A stretch of 64,000 nt of DNA, taken from Brachionus rotundiformis. Lineage: Eukaryota; Rotifera; Eurotatoria; Ploima; Brachionidae. Position 1 is the first letter of the stretch. Each line of letters opens with the position of its first letter. The notes below the pieces were generated by a model. The model saw only the letters and a program-made list of their open reading frames with translations. It ran no database searches and was not told the origin of the DNA. The stretch covers positions 1,989,382 to 2,053,381 of the forward strand of contig JAESIW010000065.1 in assembly GCA_016802295.1 (NCBI GenBank), read 5' to 3'. Position numbers and translations under genes: made by a program. Below, in pieces: positions 14,801-26,800 of the stretch.

Positions 14801-17800
14801 ATAAATAAACTTTTCTGAAATTAAATTAATTTCGCAAGCCCAGGTTCGATTATTTGATGTATTGAGAAAAATTTCGAAAAGGTTTCATTTTAGTTTCGAT
14901 TCTTTGTATAAAAATCTTAAATTATTGCGCCTGTGTCAAACTTTCAAATATTAATTTTAAAATTCTTTTATTTTATAAATAAAAATCATATATTAGAGTA
15001 TAACATTAAAGATAATAATTTATGGATTAATTTCGATAAGGAAATTTTAATGATATTTAAGCCAATAATAAAAATTTCAAAATTTCTTAATAAATTGAAA
15101 TTGAGAGAAAGATATTTGGTTAAGTATTATATTAAGTTAGAGACTGTTAACCTGAGCATCTAATTGTCTTGTTGAAAATAAAATTAAAATTAAAAGACGT
15201 GATTTTAATTAAAAACAAGAGGAAATATTTTTTTTAAATTAATTACCAGTTAACATATTTTCAAATTTGGTAAATCTACTAATAACAAAATTTTAAGTGG
15301 TTTTAAGAATTTAATAGATCTTTATTTGATGTCATCTTAATGAAAAAAAATCAAAATGAAGAAAATATTTATCGGTTTAATCGAAAATTTGAAAATTATT
15401 TTGATTGCTAAAATGTTATTTAGAGTTAGAATTTAGCTTAAATGCCATTTAAGCAAAAAATAATAATGTATAATCTTATTATTTTATTAATTAGAAAAAT
15501 TTTAATGATTTTTCAACGTCTGAATCATTTCAAGAAATTGCAATTAAAAAATCAATCTAAAAATAAACTTACCTAGTTCAATACAATTAACTTTTGAGTG
15601 TAAATATTACGAAAATATGTTTTAAGTATGTTCAATTGTTATATGATTTCGAAATTAACAAAATTTTTTAATTAAAAAAATTTATTAAAATAATTCAAAA
15701 TTAAAATCTTAAGTGTTCTAATTCTTCATTTTTTTATATTTATTAAAATTTGTTAATTAAAAGAAAGAAAAAGATTGATTTTAAAAAATTTCATTTAATG
15801 CGATATTTAGGTTCGGGTTACCTTCATTGTTTCTCTATCTCATTATTTTGAATATTTGCTTCCAATGCTTCATGATAATTACCTATTTTAAATATGACAA
15901 CATTACAATCAAGTAACTAAGCCATTTTGAAAAAAAATCCAATATTTCAAAAGACGGAAAATACTAATTTTTCAAAATTAAAGAACTAGCTAGAATAAAC
16001 TGGGGACTTATTATTCGTGCTCTTTTATTTAAAACAAAATAAAACAAGAGAAATAAACGAGTTTAAGATCTTAAATAATCATTGAGAGCACAGTAAAAAC
16101 AACAACAAATAGAGCAAATTAAGTTGCCGAAACAAAAACCAAAATCAAAACGAGCAAATATTCTTAAATGAAGATCTTAATTAGTCGAGATTTAACTTTA
16201 AATGAATGCAAATTAAGTTGAAGAGACATTTTGTTTATCTTATTGTTAGATGTGTGTTCTTAAGGCCCGCTTTTTTTTGATAATTATTGAATTAATGCCG
16301 AAAATCGATTTGACTGGCATATACTAATCAAGTTCAAATTTCAATCAATTGAATTAATTTTTTTCTATCTTTATTCGATTTAATTGCATCATACAAAGAA
16401 TAGACTTTCCATTTCATTATTCCCATTAAATCGTTTAATTATTTATAGTGTTGTTAAAGTTTTAATTGTTTCTACTTTTTAAAAAAAAGGAAAGAAATTG
16501 CAATTAATTTTTATTTATTTATTTCATTTAATTGAGAGAGAAAAAAGAGAATAAAAAAGCAAAATAAAAAATAATTATTTCAATTATTTAAGAAAAACGA
16601 TTATGTAGACTAAGCTTCTGATGATGATGAAAACTCGCTCATTTCAGCTTATTTAAATTAATTTCAAACTTGTTGATTAGTTTTAATGGCTTTGACGTTT
16701 CTCCAACAACCAAGTCCTAGTTTAACTTAGATTCAAATATTTTTTTAACTTGGAAAAAAGTCACATACGCATTCAAACTTGTTCTTTATTTGTTTAGAAA
16801 TTCATTCAGAAGTCATGTGCTCGCCGAGAAAGGTAGCTTAGGTCCGGAATAATAGAGAACGAACAGACGTGTTAAGTCGTGTTCGAATTTTGAAATGTTT
16901 CTTAAGCTATAATTAAAAAATAAAAGGCAATGGAAAAATTATGTGCTGAAGTCTTGCAAGTGTCAATTAATGACGAGAAAAAACTAATAAAAGTTTTAGC
17001 TAAATTGATGTTCATATTCATGGTTTTGTATTTGGCATTAATTAAATTATAATGAAGCATTAAAATACTCAAATATAGATTTTTTAATATAATTCGACTC
17101 TAATAAGAATTTTTTTTATTTCAAGTCCTCTAAGACCTAAGTTGATTAATTTGTTAATTAAAGCCGACTGAAGAAAAATTCTATTTCTTACTTATTTCTC
17201 TTTTTAAGCCTATGGTTGTCTTGCTATACACAATTAAGTATAAGCGATAGATCAATTACAATTAAGTTGCTTTTAAAATTTAATTTTCTTCTCATTTTCT
17301 TTTTCTAGACTTGTTCTATTCCGCATTGACTATTCTTGCTTATTTAAAATCGATATTTATTAATTCTTTAATCAAGACTCTCTCCGCATGATTATTTAGC
17401 TTATGTAAAACTAAAGTTTTATTTATTTTTATTAATTCTCTAATAGCTAAATTTGTTTCATAATCAATCAAGTAATTATTTATATTAGATTAAAATTAAA
17501 TTTCAGTTCTGAGTAGCTGTAGACCAAATTGGCCTTCTGGCCCAAGAGAATTCAAGTGGAACTTGAAGTAATTTGTCTTAAATATTTTTTATAATTTCTA
17601 ATAATTACGTCAGAATAGTGGTAATTATTTAACTTTGAAGCATTAAAAAATATTTATCGATTGTTGAGCAGAATAAAATAGTTAGAGAATTATCTGTTGT
17701 AAATGATAAATAGTAATTAATTCGAGGCGAATTTCGTCGATTAATTACTAGCAAGCTAGAGCTCATATCAAAAATTGGGTGCTAAGTATACTTAATTACA

Positions 17801-20800
17801 GATAAGGAAAATTGCTGTAAAATTATCAATAAAAATTAATAACCTAGGTCAGATTAGGAACTAGGGCCAAAATTATTAAATATCAATCAATTGGAATATT
17901 TTGATTACGAGAAAAAGAGATTAATTGCAAAGAGTTTATTTACAATAGTTTAATACTTAACGAATATCCATTCAATATGTTTTGACATGCGCACAAAATT
18001 TGAAATTAATTAATTTTTTGCAAGATAAGAACGAATTGTTGTTAATAGATAAAAAATAGAGAGAGAGAAAAGGAGAGAGATCAAGCTAGAGAAGCAATTA
18101 TTCGATAAACTAAAGACTGTTCTCAATCATTAATAAAAAACGAATTAAGATAATATAGTTTAGATCAATAATTTATTCATCTAATTAAATTAATGATTTT
18201 TTGCGTTGACTGTTGTTGTTGTTGTTGTTGCAATTTCTATTATTTGAAATTAAAAATTGAAATACGAAACACAAGCATAAGTTAATATATATATGTATAT
18301 ATCAATTTTATATATCAGTATCTTAATTCAATGATCCATAGATTAATTACAAAAATTAACTTTAGTTTTTCTCTTATTGTATTATTTTTTAATTTTGTAT
18401 TTTTCTCATTTTTATTAGCTAATTAAGTTTTTTATTTTTTAGTTCTTGGTATTTTCATTCTCTTATTTTTTACGGTAAATTTAGTCCTAAAATTATGCCA
18501 CTCGTAAGCAGCTTGTTTGATGCCTTTCTTGCTCAATAAGCCCGCATGTCTTCATATAATTAAAATAGATTATCTTTTAATTGATCTTTTTCAATGAATT
18601 AAGAATGATGAGCTATTTTAATTAGAAATCGATATGACGATTAGACTTTATATTTCTATTTTATTATTATTTTTCATTTATCAAGTAGAGCAGATTGCGA
18701 GTTAAATTGATTTTAATTAAATAGGAGTATTGGCCAGGTTTTGTTTTTTATTCATAAATGTCTCCAGGTTTAATCGTATCTTGTTTCATTTTATTTATTA
18801 AATGAACAGTTACTATACTGATAAGTCTAAATTAATTATTTCTAATTAAATACAGTTGAGCTTTATATTTATTTTTGAGAATTAATTTCAAAATTGTCAA
18901 CTATCGAGAGCTCAGAAGGACGCGCTTAACAACACCTACATACAGTTAACTCTATATCACTCAAAATTAATTAATAAATTAAGTATGAGACATTTTAATC
19001 ATATTTAAAATGGTGCCTAGACCTATTTTCAGCCCTATAGCCCATATTAAAAATCATTGCTGATTCTGGGACATTTCAGAGATTAGCTAATTAAATGCTG
19101 AATATGACTTTTGGTTTATAATTGGCCTGTACATTTATTTATTAATTAAAAACATATTTTAGGAAAGCTCCCAAGGCTCGTCCGAAAAGATATTGATTAA
19201 GAAAAGTAGAAAAACATGACACTGACAGAATAGTTAAAGTAGTATGAATTGAATAAAATTTAAAAATAAACAAATTTGTACAATAGTTATTTATTTGATG
19301 GTCTGTACAGCAAATATGCTCTGTTGGGACACCAGGGTCTGGTCACCTGTTATTGTGGCTATTTGCGAAATTAATTAAAAATTCTATTTTAGTAATTAAA
19401 CAGATTAGGTAGGCGAAGTGGGGACGATAGTAATTTAGAAGCAGATTGTCTATTGTACAAACAACGGTACAAGAAAAGTTTCGAACCAAATTCTAGATAA
19501 GATAAAATTAATTAAAATTTTAGCTTCCTCAAAACCCGCGTCTTAATTAAATTTTTAATATTTGTTATCTGTTTGAGAGCTAAAAAGCTAACAGAAGAAT
19601 AGAGATTTTTTAATCACAAATAGAGGAGAACGCAGCGTTTAAATTCAGCATTTAGATATAAGAAAAAAAGAAGACGAGTTTATTAAATAAAGAGAAAATT
19701 AATTAAATATTTCCGTACAATTTCAAATAATTAATTTATGAAGTTATTTGAACGAACGAAAAAGATAAATTGAGGGAAAGCTAAAACTTTAAACAACAAG
19801 TAAACTAGCTAGCTTCGAATCGAACGTCTATTCGAACGATTCTTGATTTTATTAATTTAGTTTATAAGACGTAGAGTTTTGAAATATAATAAAATAAAAT
19901 AAAAAAATGATATTTTTGGTTTTAATTAGATTTTTATTATTTTATTTTACTAATGAAAAAAAGAATTTAGACTTGTGTGTGTGTTGAACAAGATGAATTT
20001 GAATCAAACGATCAATTGATTCAAAAGAGAACGAACGAAAGGAACGAGAACGCAAATTAATTTTAATAAAATAAATAAATTGATAGAAATCTTTAAGAAA
20101 AAAAACAAAACAAAATATTCCAATAAATATTTAGATATTGAAGTTTAAGTAAAGAAAAACGATTTGTAATTTCGATGAATATCAAGAACTAGTTGAGAAG
20201 AAGAAAAAGAAGTTATTTTTTATAATCTTTATTGAAATTTCTCGCGTTCCCTAATTTATTTTTTATTAATTTTTTTTTCTTAGACTTAACATAAGCTTTT
20301 AAATGAGTAAAAAATTCTTGGAACTGTTAATAAAATTAACAAAGATAAATCTTTTTTTCTCTTTAAGCTTTGAGATAAATTCAGAGGCATTCGAGGTTTA
20401 GACGATCAAAATCTTTGGCTCAGCAGTTTCTTAAAAAATAAACTTCCAAGTCTTGAATAAACAAACAGACTTGCTCATTTCCTCAATAAAGGAAATTGCA
20501 CACATTTGGTCACATTGGAGCCAAGCTTTTATGTCTAGCTTTAATCTTACAGGTCCGTCCGCATCTTAAGCCATTTAAGGGAGGGTCAGTGTTTATCTAT
20601 CAAGTTAGATATCTCATATCGCTGAGAGTACACATTGGAAAAAGTTAAATGTTCTAGCGATAAAGCTGATTAAAATATAAAGATGAGTTATACAATCAAA
20701 TATTTATTGATTAAGCATTTTTTAAATTAAAATCTAAAGGTTTTATCAAACAACAAAAAACCAAAAAGTTTAAATTATAAATAAATTAACTTCTGTATCT

Positions 20801-23800
20801 GTGTAGACTAGAGCCGAGGGAAATATCTAGCGTTCGTTTATTGCTAGCTTTGGTAAATATCTATCAATTATATAAAACAAAATTCTAAAAGATGCGAATA
20901 GTTTTTATGTTTAGTTGATAAGCTAGCTAGGGATAGAAGTGTCGTAAAGATGACTAAACTTTGTTATCTCTTAGTTCTATAGTCGCCTATAACGTTCGTT
21001 AATTTAAAAACGATTTTCGTTTAACTTAAGTAAATAGTCTACCTGTCAAGATTAATTGTTGAAAAAATCAATAAAAAATTAAAAAAAAATCTAATTCTCC
21101 AAAAGATAATTTAAACACTTAATATCCGAAATTTATGTATGTTTGATAGAATTTAATCTAAATTACATTCAATTTAATTTAATGATATTGCCACAAAAAA
21201 GTATATATTTTTTCGTAGTAGATGAAATAAAATAATATTTTATATATTTTTAATATATTTTAAAAAGAAATAAAGAAAATAAAATGAGCACACTAAATAA
21301 TAGCAATTCGAACTCCTTGAAGCGACAAGTATACCATAAGAAGTAAATTAAAATAAATAATAAAAATTAATTTAAATCATTTTAGTAAAACTCTCTAGTT
21401 AGTGTTCATATTTAATTTTTTTTTTCTATTTTAAATAGTTTCTACAGCATTTTCGGATATTAGTTAAATCGGTGTTTAACTTGACTTGAAAAGACCAAGT
21501 CTCTAAAACAAAATAAGTTTATTTTTCAAAAAAAAATTAATTTTCACAAAAATATTTGATTATTTTCTTTATCTTATCAAAATTTGTTCAAAATGCGCAG
21601 TGCTCTAGAACGACAAACAGTCGGCCATTTCTGACGACTAGTCGTCCAACAGTTAGCTAGGATAATCGGATTATGATGCTAAGATTATTAGCGCCAATGT
21701 CCACGAACTAAACTAAATTATTGAGAGCAAAAGCCAGCTATTTTGGGACATTTTATTAAAAGACTCTCTGCTAATTAATTTTTGTCTCTATTTCTCTCTC
21801 TCTCTCACACATAAGATATTTAAAAAGTTAGTATTTTATGAGCTTAAAAGCCTCAATATTAATCGGCAATAAACTGCTTGTTTATTGCGCAAGTATAAAA
21901 TTTACTTATTTGGCTGTAATTTAGATTAGAGATTTTTGTTGTTGTTCATTAATTCTCATACTCATTTAATTTGGCCTAATTGGACCGATTTGCCGCGCGA
22001 CCTTTTTGAAACAAAAGGCAAATATTTATCGAGTGTAAATATTTGTCTAGTTGGCAACAAATTGGTCGGCGCTCTTTAAGCAAAACGTTCTGCAATGACT
22101 GAAGGGAATTGCTGGGCCAATCAATGGTACAACATTCACTGTCAAGAACAATTTCAATAAAAAACTCTTTATCGATATAAAATATAAATTTAGATAAGAC
22201 CAAGCTTGAGTTAAGACACAAAAATTTAAACAATTTGATTTAATTTATTAATTTGCAAATTAAAAATAAAAATTCAAAACGATAGTGCTCAATTCAAGCA
22301 TAATTTAGCGTTCTAAAGAGTTAGTTTATTTAATTTAATTTAATTTAATTTAAAAATATCCACTTTTTTTACTTGTGATAACTGTACATTCTAAATAGCT
22401 ATTAATAATTAAACTTGTCATTAAATTAGGTTAGAATTTTCTCCTAATAGACCAACCATACTTTGATATGAACAATTTTTCTAATTTTTTTTTTTATTTT
22501 TTTTTATTTTTTTTATTTTATTTTTATTTTTGCATTAAAATCAAATTTTAAAGATTAATTTATTTAAGATAAAGAAGTGTCTCTCATTTTTACCCTCGCT
22601 CTCTTTCTCTCTCTCTCTTTCTCTCTTCATATTCATTCTCTCGCTGGCTTCTATTTCGCTTCATCTCTAAATATTTCAACAGTTGTTTGAATTCTCTATA
22701 TCAAACTCTGCACTTGATATTTTAATTATTTCAAATCGTTTAATTATTGACCCACTCTATGTCCCAACTAACAACGAGATACGATTAAAAATTTAATTAA
22801 TTTATAAACCGTTCAACAACTAAAACACTAAATTTTAATAGCTATTTTATTAGTTCTTCAACTCACGGATTTAAAGTCATAAAAATTTGATTGATTGATT
22901 TTTAATTTTGATCGTCCATGGTTAAGTGCTTCGTGTTAAAAGCTAATGCTCATTTTGTTTTCCTCGAACATAAGGACTCAATTATCGATTTGTTTCTAGC
23001 TATTCTAAAAAAAAAAATTAAATTATATTTTTAAGACTTTAAAATGAACGTGGACAATCAAAGCGACATAGAGTTGTTCACAGATAACCTAATTAATAAA
23101 CATAACGATATTTTAGATAAACTACTTGGTAAATACTTGTTTAAAAACAGGCTCATTTATAGAAATTTCTTGGCCAACCTATTCGGCAACAGTTTGTCAG
23201 TGATCGAGGAAAGTTTAGACAGCATTTGTGTACAATGTACCAGTTGTAGCGAGGCCAAATTTGCCAACTTGACCGATTTGAAAAAGCACCTAGTTGAATC
23301 GCATCGCCACGACACACTCCAATTGAGCAGAGCACTGCGCCAAAGCAGCCTCAAGCACTTCAGAGCTTCATCCAGACACGACGAGCTGAAAAGTTTCATC
23401 TGCGCAAACAATTCGGCCCTGTGCGACAATTCAGTTGATTTCGTAGTAGCCAACTTGATCGAGCACCGAATGAATAAGACATTTTCGCTGAACAAGCCGG
23501 CGGCGAGCAAGCTTCCGTTCTCGGCCGAGTCGTTGCTAAGCAACCAGCCGGCGAAAGCGGCGCCGCCAGCCGACAACCAACTGCTCAGCTACTTTAAGTC
23601 GGCCCAAATGGCCAACTCGACCACGCAGCCTAGTCCGCTCTTTAACCAATTTTTTTTGCCATTCATGTTCTCGTCTGCGCCGATAGTCGCGCAGCCGGCG
23701 CCGGTCTCGCCCGACAACGACGACTCGCTCAAGTCGGACAACCTCGACGAAAGCTTGGACATGGGCGCTCAAAATTCGGCCAATCGACGCCGCCGCACTC

Positions 23801-26800
23801 GCATCACCGAGGACCAACTCAAAATCCTAAGACAATACTTTGACATTAACAAATCGCCCACTGACGAGCAAATAATCGACATTGCTCGACAAACCCAGCT
23901 ACAGGCCAAAGTAATCAAGCACTGGTTCCGCAACACGTTGTTCAAAGAGAGACAAAAGGACAAAGACTCGCCGTACAACTTTAACAATCCGCCTCTAACG
24001 CAGCTAAATTTGGAAGAGTACGAAAAAACTGGCAAAATAGTGGCCGAGCCGGCGCAGCCGGCCCCATCCGACACCAAACATCACTGTGCCAAAGACGAAT
24101 GTTTGAACGAATCGAGCGAATCAAACGAGCTGCTAAATCAAAACAGTGACCATTTGAACGTGGATATTGAGGACAATGACGAGCAGAACATAAGCAGCTC
24201 GAGATGTAGCTCGGTGGGCGTTAAGAATCGGCCCAATCGAACAAAATTCAGCGACACACACATCAAAGCGCTTAATGCGTCGTTCAGGCAGCAAAAGTAC
24301 CCCAAAGACGAGCAAATATCTCAATTGGCCGCTCAGCTGGGCCTAAAGCCGCGCGTAATCACCGTTTGGTTTCAGAACGCGAGACAAAAGGCGCGCAAAT
24401 CAAGCATGAACAAAGAACAGTGCGACGAATTGAACGCCACGAACGGCGACGACTTGGACGAGTACTATGACTTGAACGACGATTGCGACGACGAGACCCA
24501 GAGCCACGTGTCCTCGTCGACCGATAAATCGGCCAAGTCGCAGCCAAACGGCGGCGACAACATGCTTGCTCTGGCAGCAGCACAGGCCGCTCAGGCCGCC
24601 GCTGCAAATACAAAAGCGCTACAATTGCAGTTGGCCATGTCGCTTTTGGCCGCTCATCAGCATCAACAACAATTGCAAAACGAAAAGTCCTCTTCGTCCG
24701 TATCGTCGTCGGGCTCGTCGACTGATTCGAAAAAGAACGAAGACGACGAGGAGGACGAAGATGAGGACGAGGACGAAATGGACGACGAAGACGACGAGAC
24801 CGACTCGACCAAATTGGCCAAACTGGAATCGGCTAGCAAAAATCACCTAATGCCGTCTACTAAGCGGCTCAGGACCACCATTTTGCCCGAGCAGCAAGAA
24901 TTTCTGATGCAAAAGTATCAGCTGGATCAAAATCCGAGTCGAAAAATGCTCGACGAAATAGCCAAACAAGTCAGACTAAAGAAACGAGTGGTACAAGTGT
25001 GGTTTCAGAATACGCGCGCTCGAGAACGAAAGGGCATCATAAAAATAAATCCAGTGCCGGCTACGAGCGGCGCCAATCAAAGCCAGGCGGCTTTTTTGCA
25101 TTCTAAAATGATCAAAAAATGTCCCAGTTGTTCACAAGGCTTTCGCTCAAAGAACGAACTCGAATCGCATTTGATCCTCAAGCACAACTATTCGTATGAG
25201 CAGGCGAGCTCGGTGGAGCCCGACGAAGAGGCCAAGAGCGAGCCAAAGTCGTCCGGAGCCAAGTCGCCACTTCAGTATCAGCCCAACGGCCTTAACTCAG
25301 TGCTCATGTCCACTCTAATCGCTCATTTACAGCAACAACAACACCAACAACAGCAGCAGCCGTTTGACTTGTCGTTCAAGCCCAAGCCGGACTCTATCAT
25401 CAAGCCAATTAGTCAAAACATTGAGAATAGAAGCCGAAGTAGCAGCGGCAGTGGCGCTATGAGCATGGCCAAAGTGAAGCCTTTCAATCAAACAATTGTC
25501 AAGAAAGATTCGCAACCTGTTCAAAATCAGCGCCGAGTTCGCACTCAAATGACTCAGTATCAGGTGAACGTGATGCGGTTGATATTTGCCGAGTACAAGA
25601 CGCCGACAATGAACGAATGCGAACTAATGGGCAAGGAGATCAATTTGAAGAAGAGAGTGGTCCAGGTGTGGTTTCAGAATGCGCGTGCCAAAGAGAAAAA
25701 GAATAACATGCATACAAACAGGTCCATATTGTTCTCCAATTCGGCCAATAATGACCTGAGCAATTTTGAATTCTCGCCAGACGAGTGCCTGTTGTGTGGC
25801 GTTAAGTATGGAGCGAATGGCGGCGGTGTGTCGCAGCAGCAGCGCGAACACTTGTTCAGCAAGCAGCATTTGAATAAACTGATTCAGTTTGTGACCAAAA
25901 TAGCGGTTGAAAATGGCGCCAATGGGGTCGACTTTACGAGCAAAAATGGCACCAAAAATGAGGACGACGACGAGAGCGAGCTCGACGATGAAATGAACAG
26001 CGACGACGAGGAGGATCAGTCGGCCAACCAGGAAAATGAGGCGCTCGAAGCCGAGGCCAAGCTAAACTCGTCGTTTGACATGAACCGACTGCTTCAAATG
26101 CCCCAACATAGCCAACACCAACAGCATCAGCAATCGCCCGCCAACTCCCAATTCTACAACTATTTCCTCTACTCAAATCTTCTGAATCAGCCCAAGCTGA
26201 TACCGAGCCTGAATTCGACATCGACGTCCTCCGAGTCGTCGACCTCATCGACCAACTCGACTCCTTCGTCGGCCAACACATCGCCGCCCTTCTACAATCA
26301 GTTTCAAAATCCTGTTCTTGCTCAGATATACGCCGCATTCGCCGCCCAACAGCAACAACAACAACACAATCAACTAGCCACATTGGACAGTCTCAATTTG
26401 GCCAAGTCGGTCCAAGCCGACATCGAAAAACAACTCTCAACAACCACTTCACAATCAATTAAGTACACTTTGGACGGCTCGACCAAGGCCGACCTGGTCA
26501 ACAAGTGCAATTTGGATAGTCAAGATGTCGAGGAGCATGTACAAGCATGTCACTACATTTGCCGCACATGTAGAGCCCTTTCGGCTAGCCGAGACCCCCT
26601 CACCACACATCAATGTTTAAATCAAATTGTAAATATGAATTTAATACAAAGTAATGTGTTAAAGTTAGAGCAGATTGGATACAAGTGCGTCACATGTGCC
26701 AATGAGTCTCAAACCGAATGTGTGTTCGCCAATGCGTCTGACTTTGCCGAACACTCGACCAAACTTGGACACTTTATGATTAGAAAAATGAGCGCAAATG

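Larger units (their letters stand above)
12492..23035 (+). other. 10.5-kb intron 4 of the ZFHX gene
   Basis: The donor GGTAAG at 12491-12496 and the acceptor TTTTAAG ending at 23035 join in phase 1, restoring a GAC codon before the large homeodomain exon. No intervening coding exon was found. The intron is about 200 times longer than the 45-60 bp introns usual in this window. It contains GC-richer islands near 13500, 16800-16890, 17520-17580, 18900-19110, 19300-19370, 20500-20640, 21600-21720 and 21980-22170, several with strong self-complementarity. Such islands in the intron of a developmental regulator are plausible enhancers or intronic small RNAs; this is inference. Confidence 0.75.

Noticed and set aside
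14830..14860. GGTTCGAT tRNA B-box-like string
   Set aside because: No A-box at suitable spacing and no cloverleaf could be drawn.
14933..15163. 76-residue plus-strand frame in the ZFHX intron
   Set aside because: No ATG at the start, Ile/Lys/Asn-dominated composition and no zinc-finger pattern.
21976..22233. 85-residue minus-strand frame
   Set aside because: The local GC enrichment is better explained by the hairpin at 21995-22072; the frame has no domain.
23153..26383. Many overlapping frames of 60-150 residues opposite or shifted within the ZFHX homeodomain exon
   Set aside because: They are by-products of the GC-rich, repeat-biased coding exon, with no domain, no splice support and low-complexity Arg/Leu composition.
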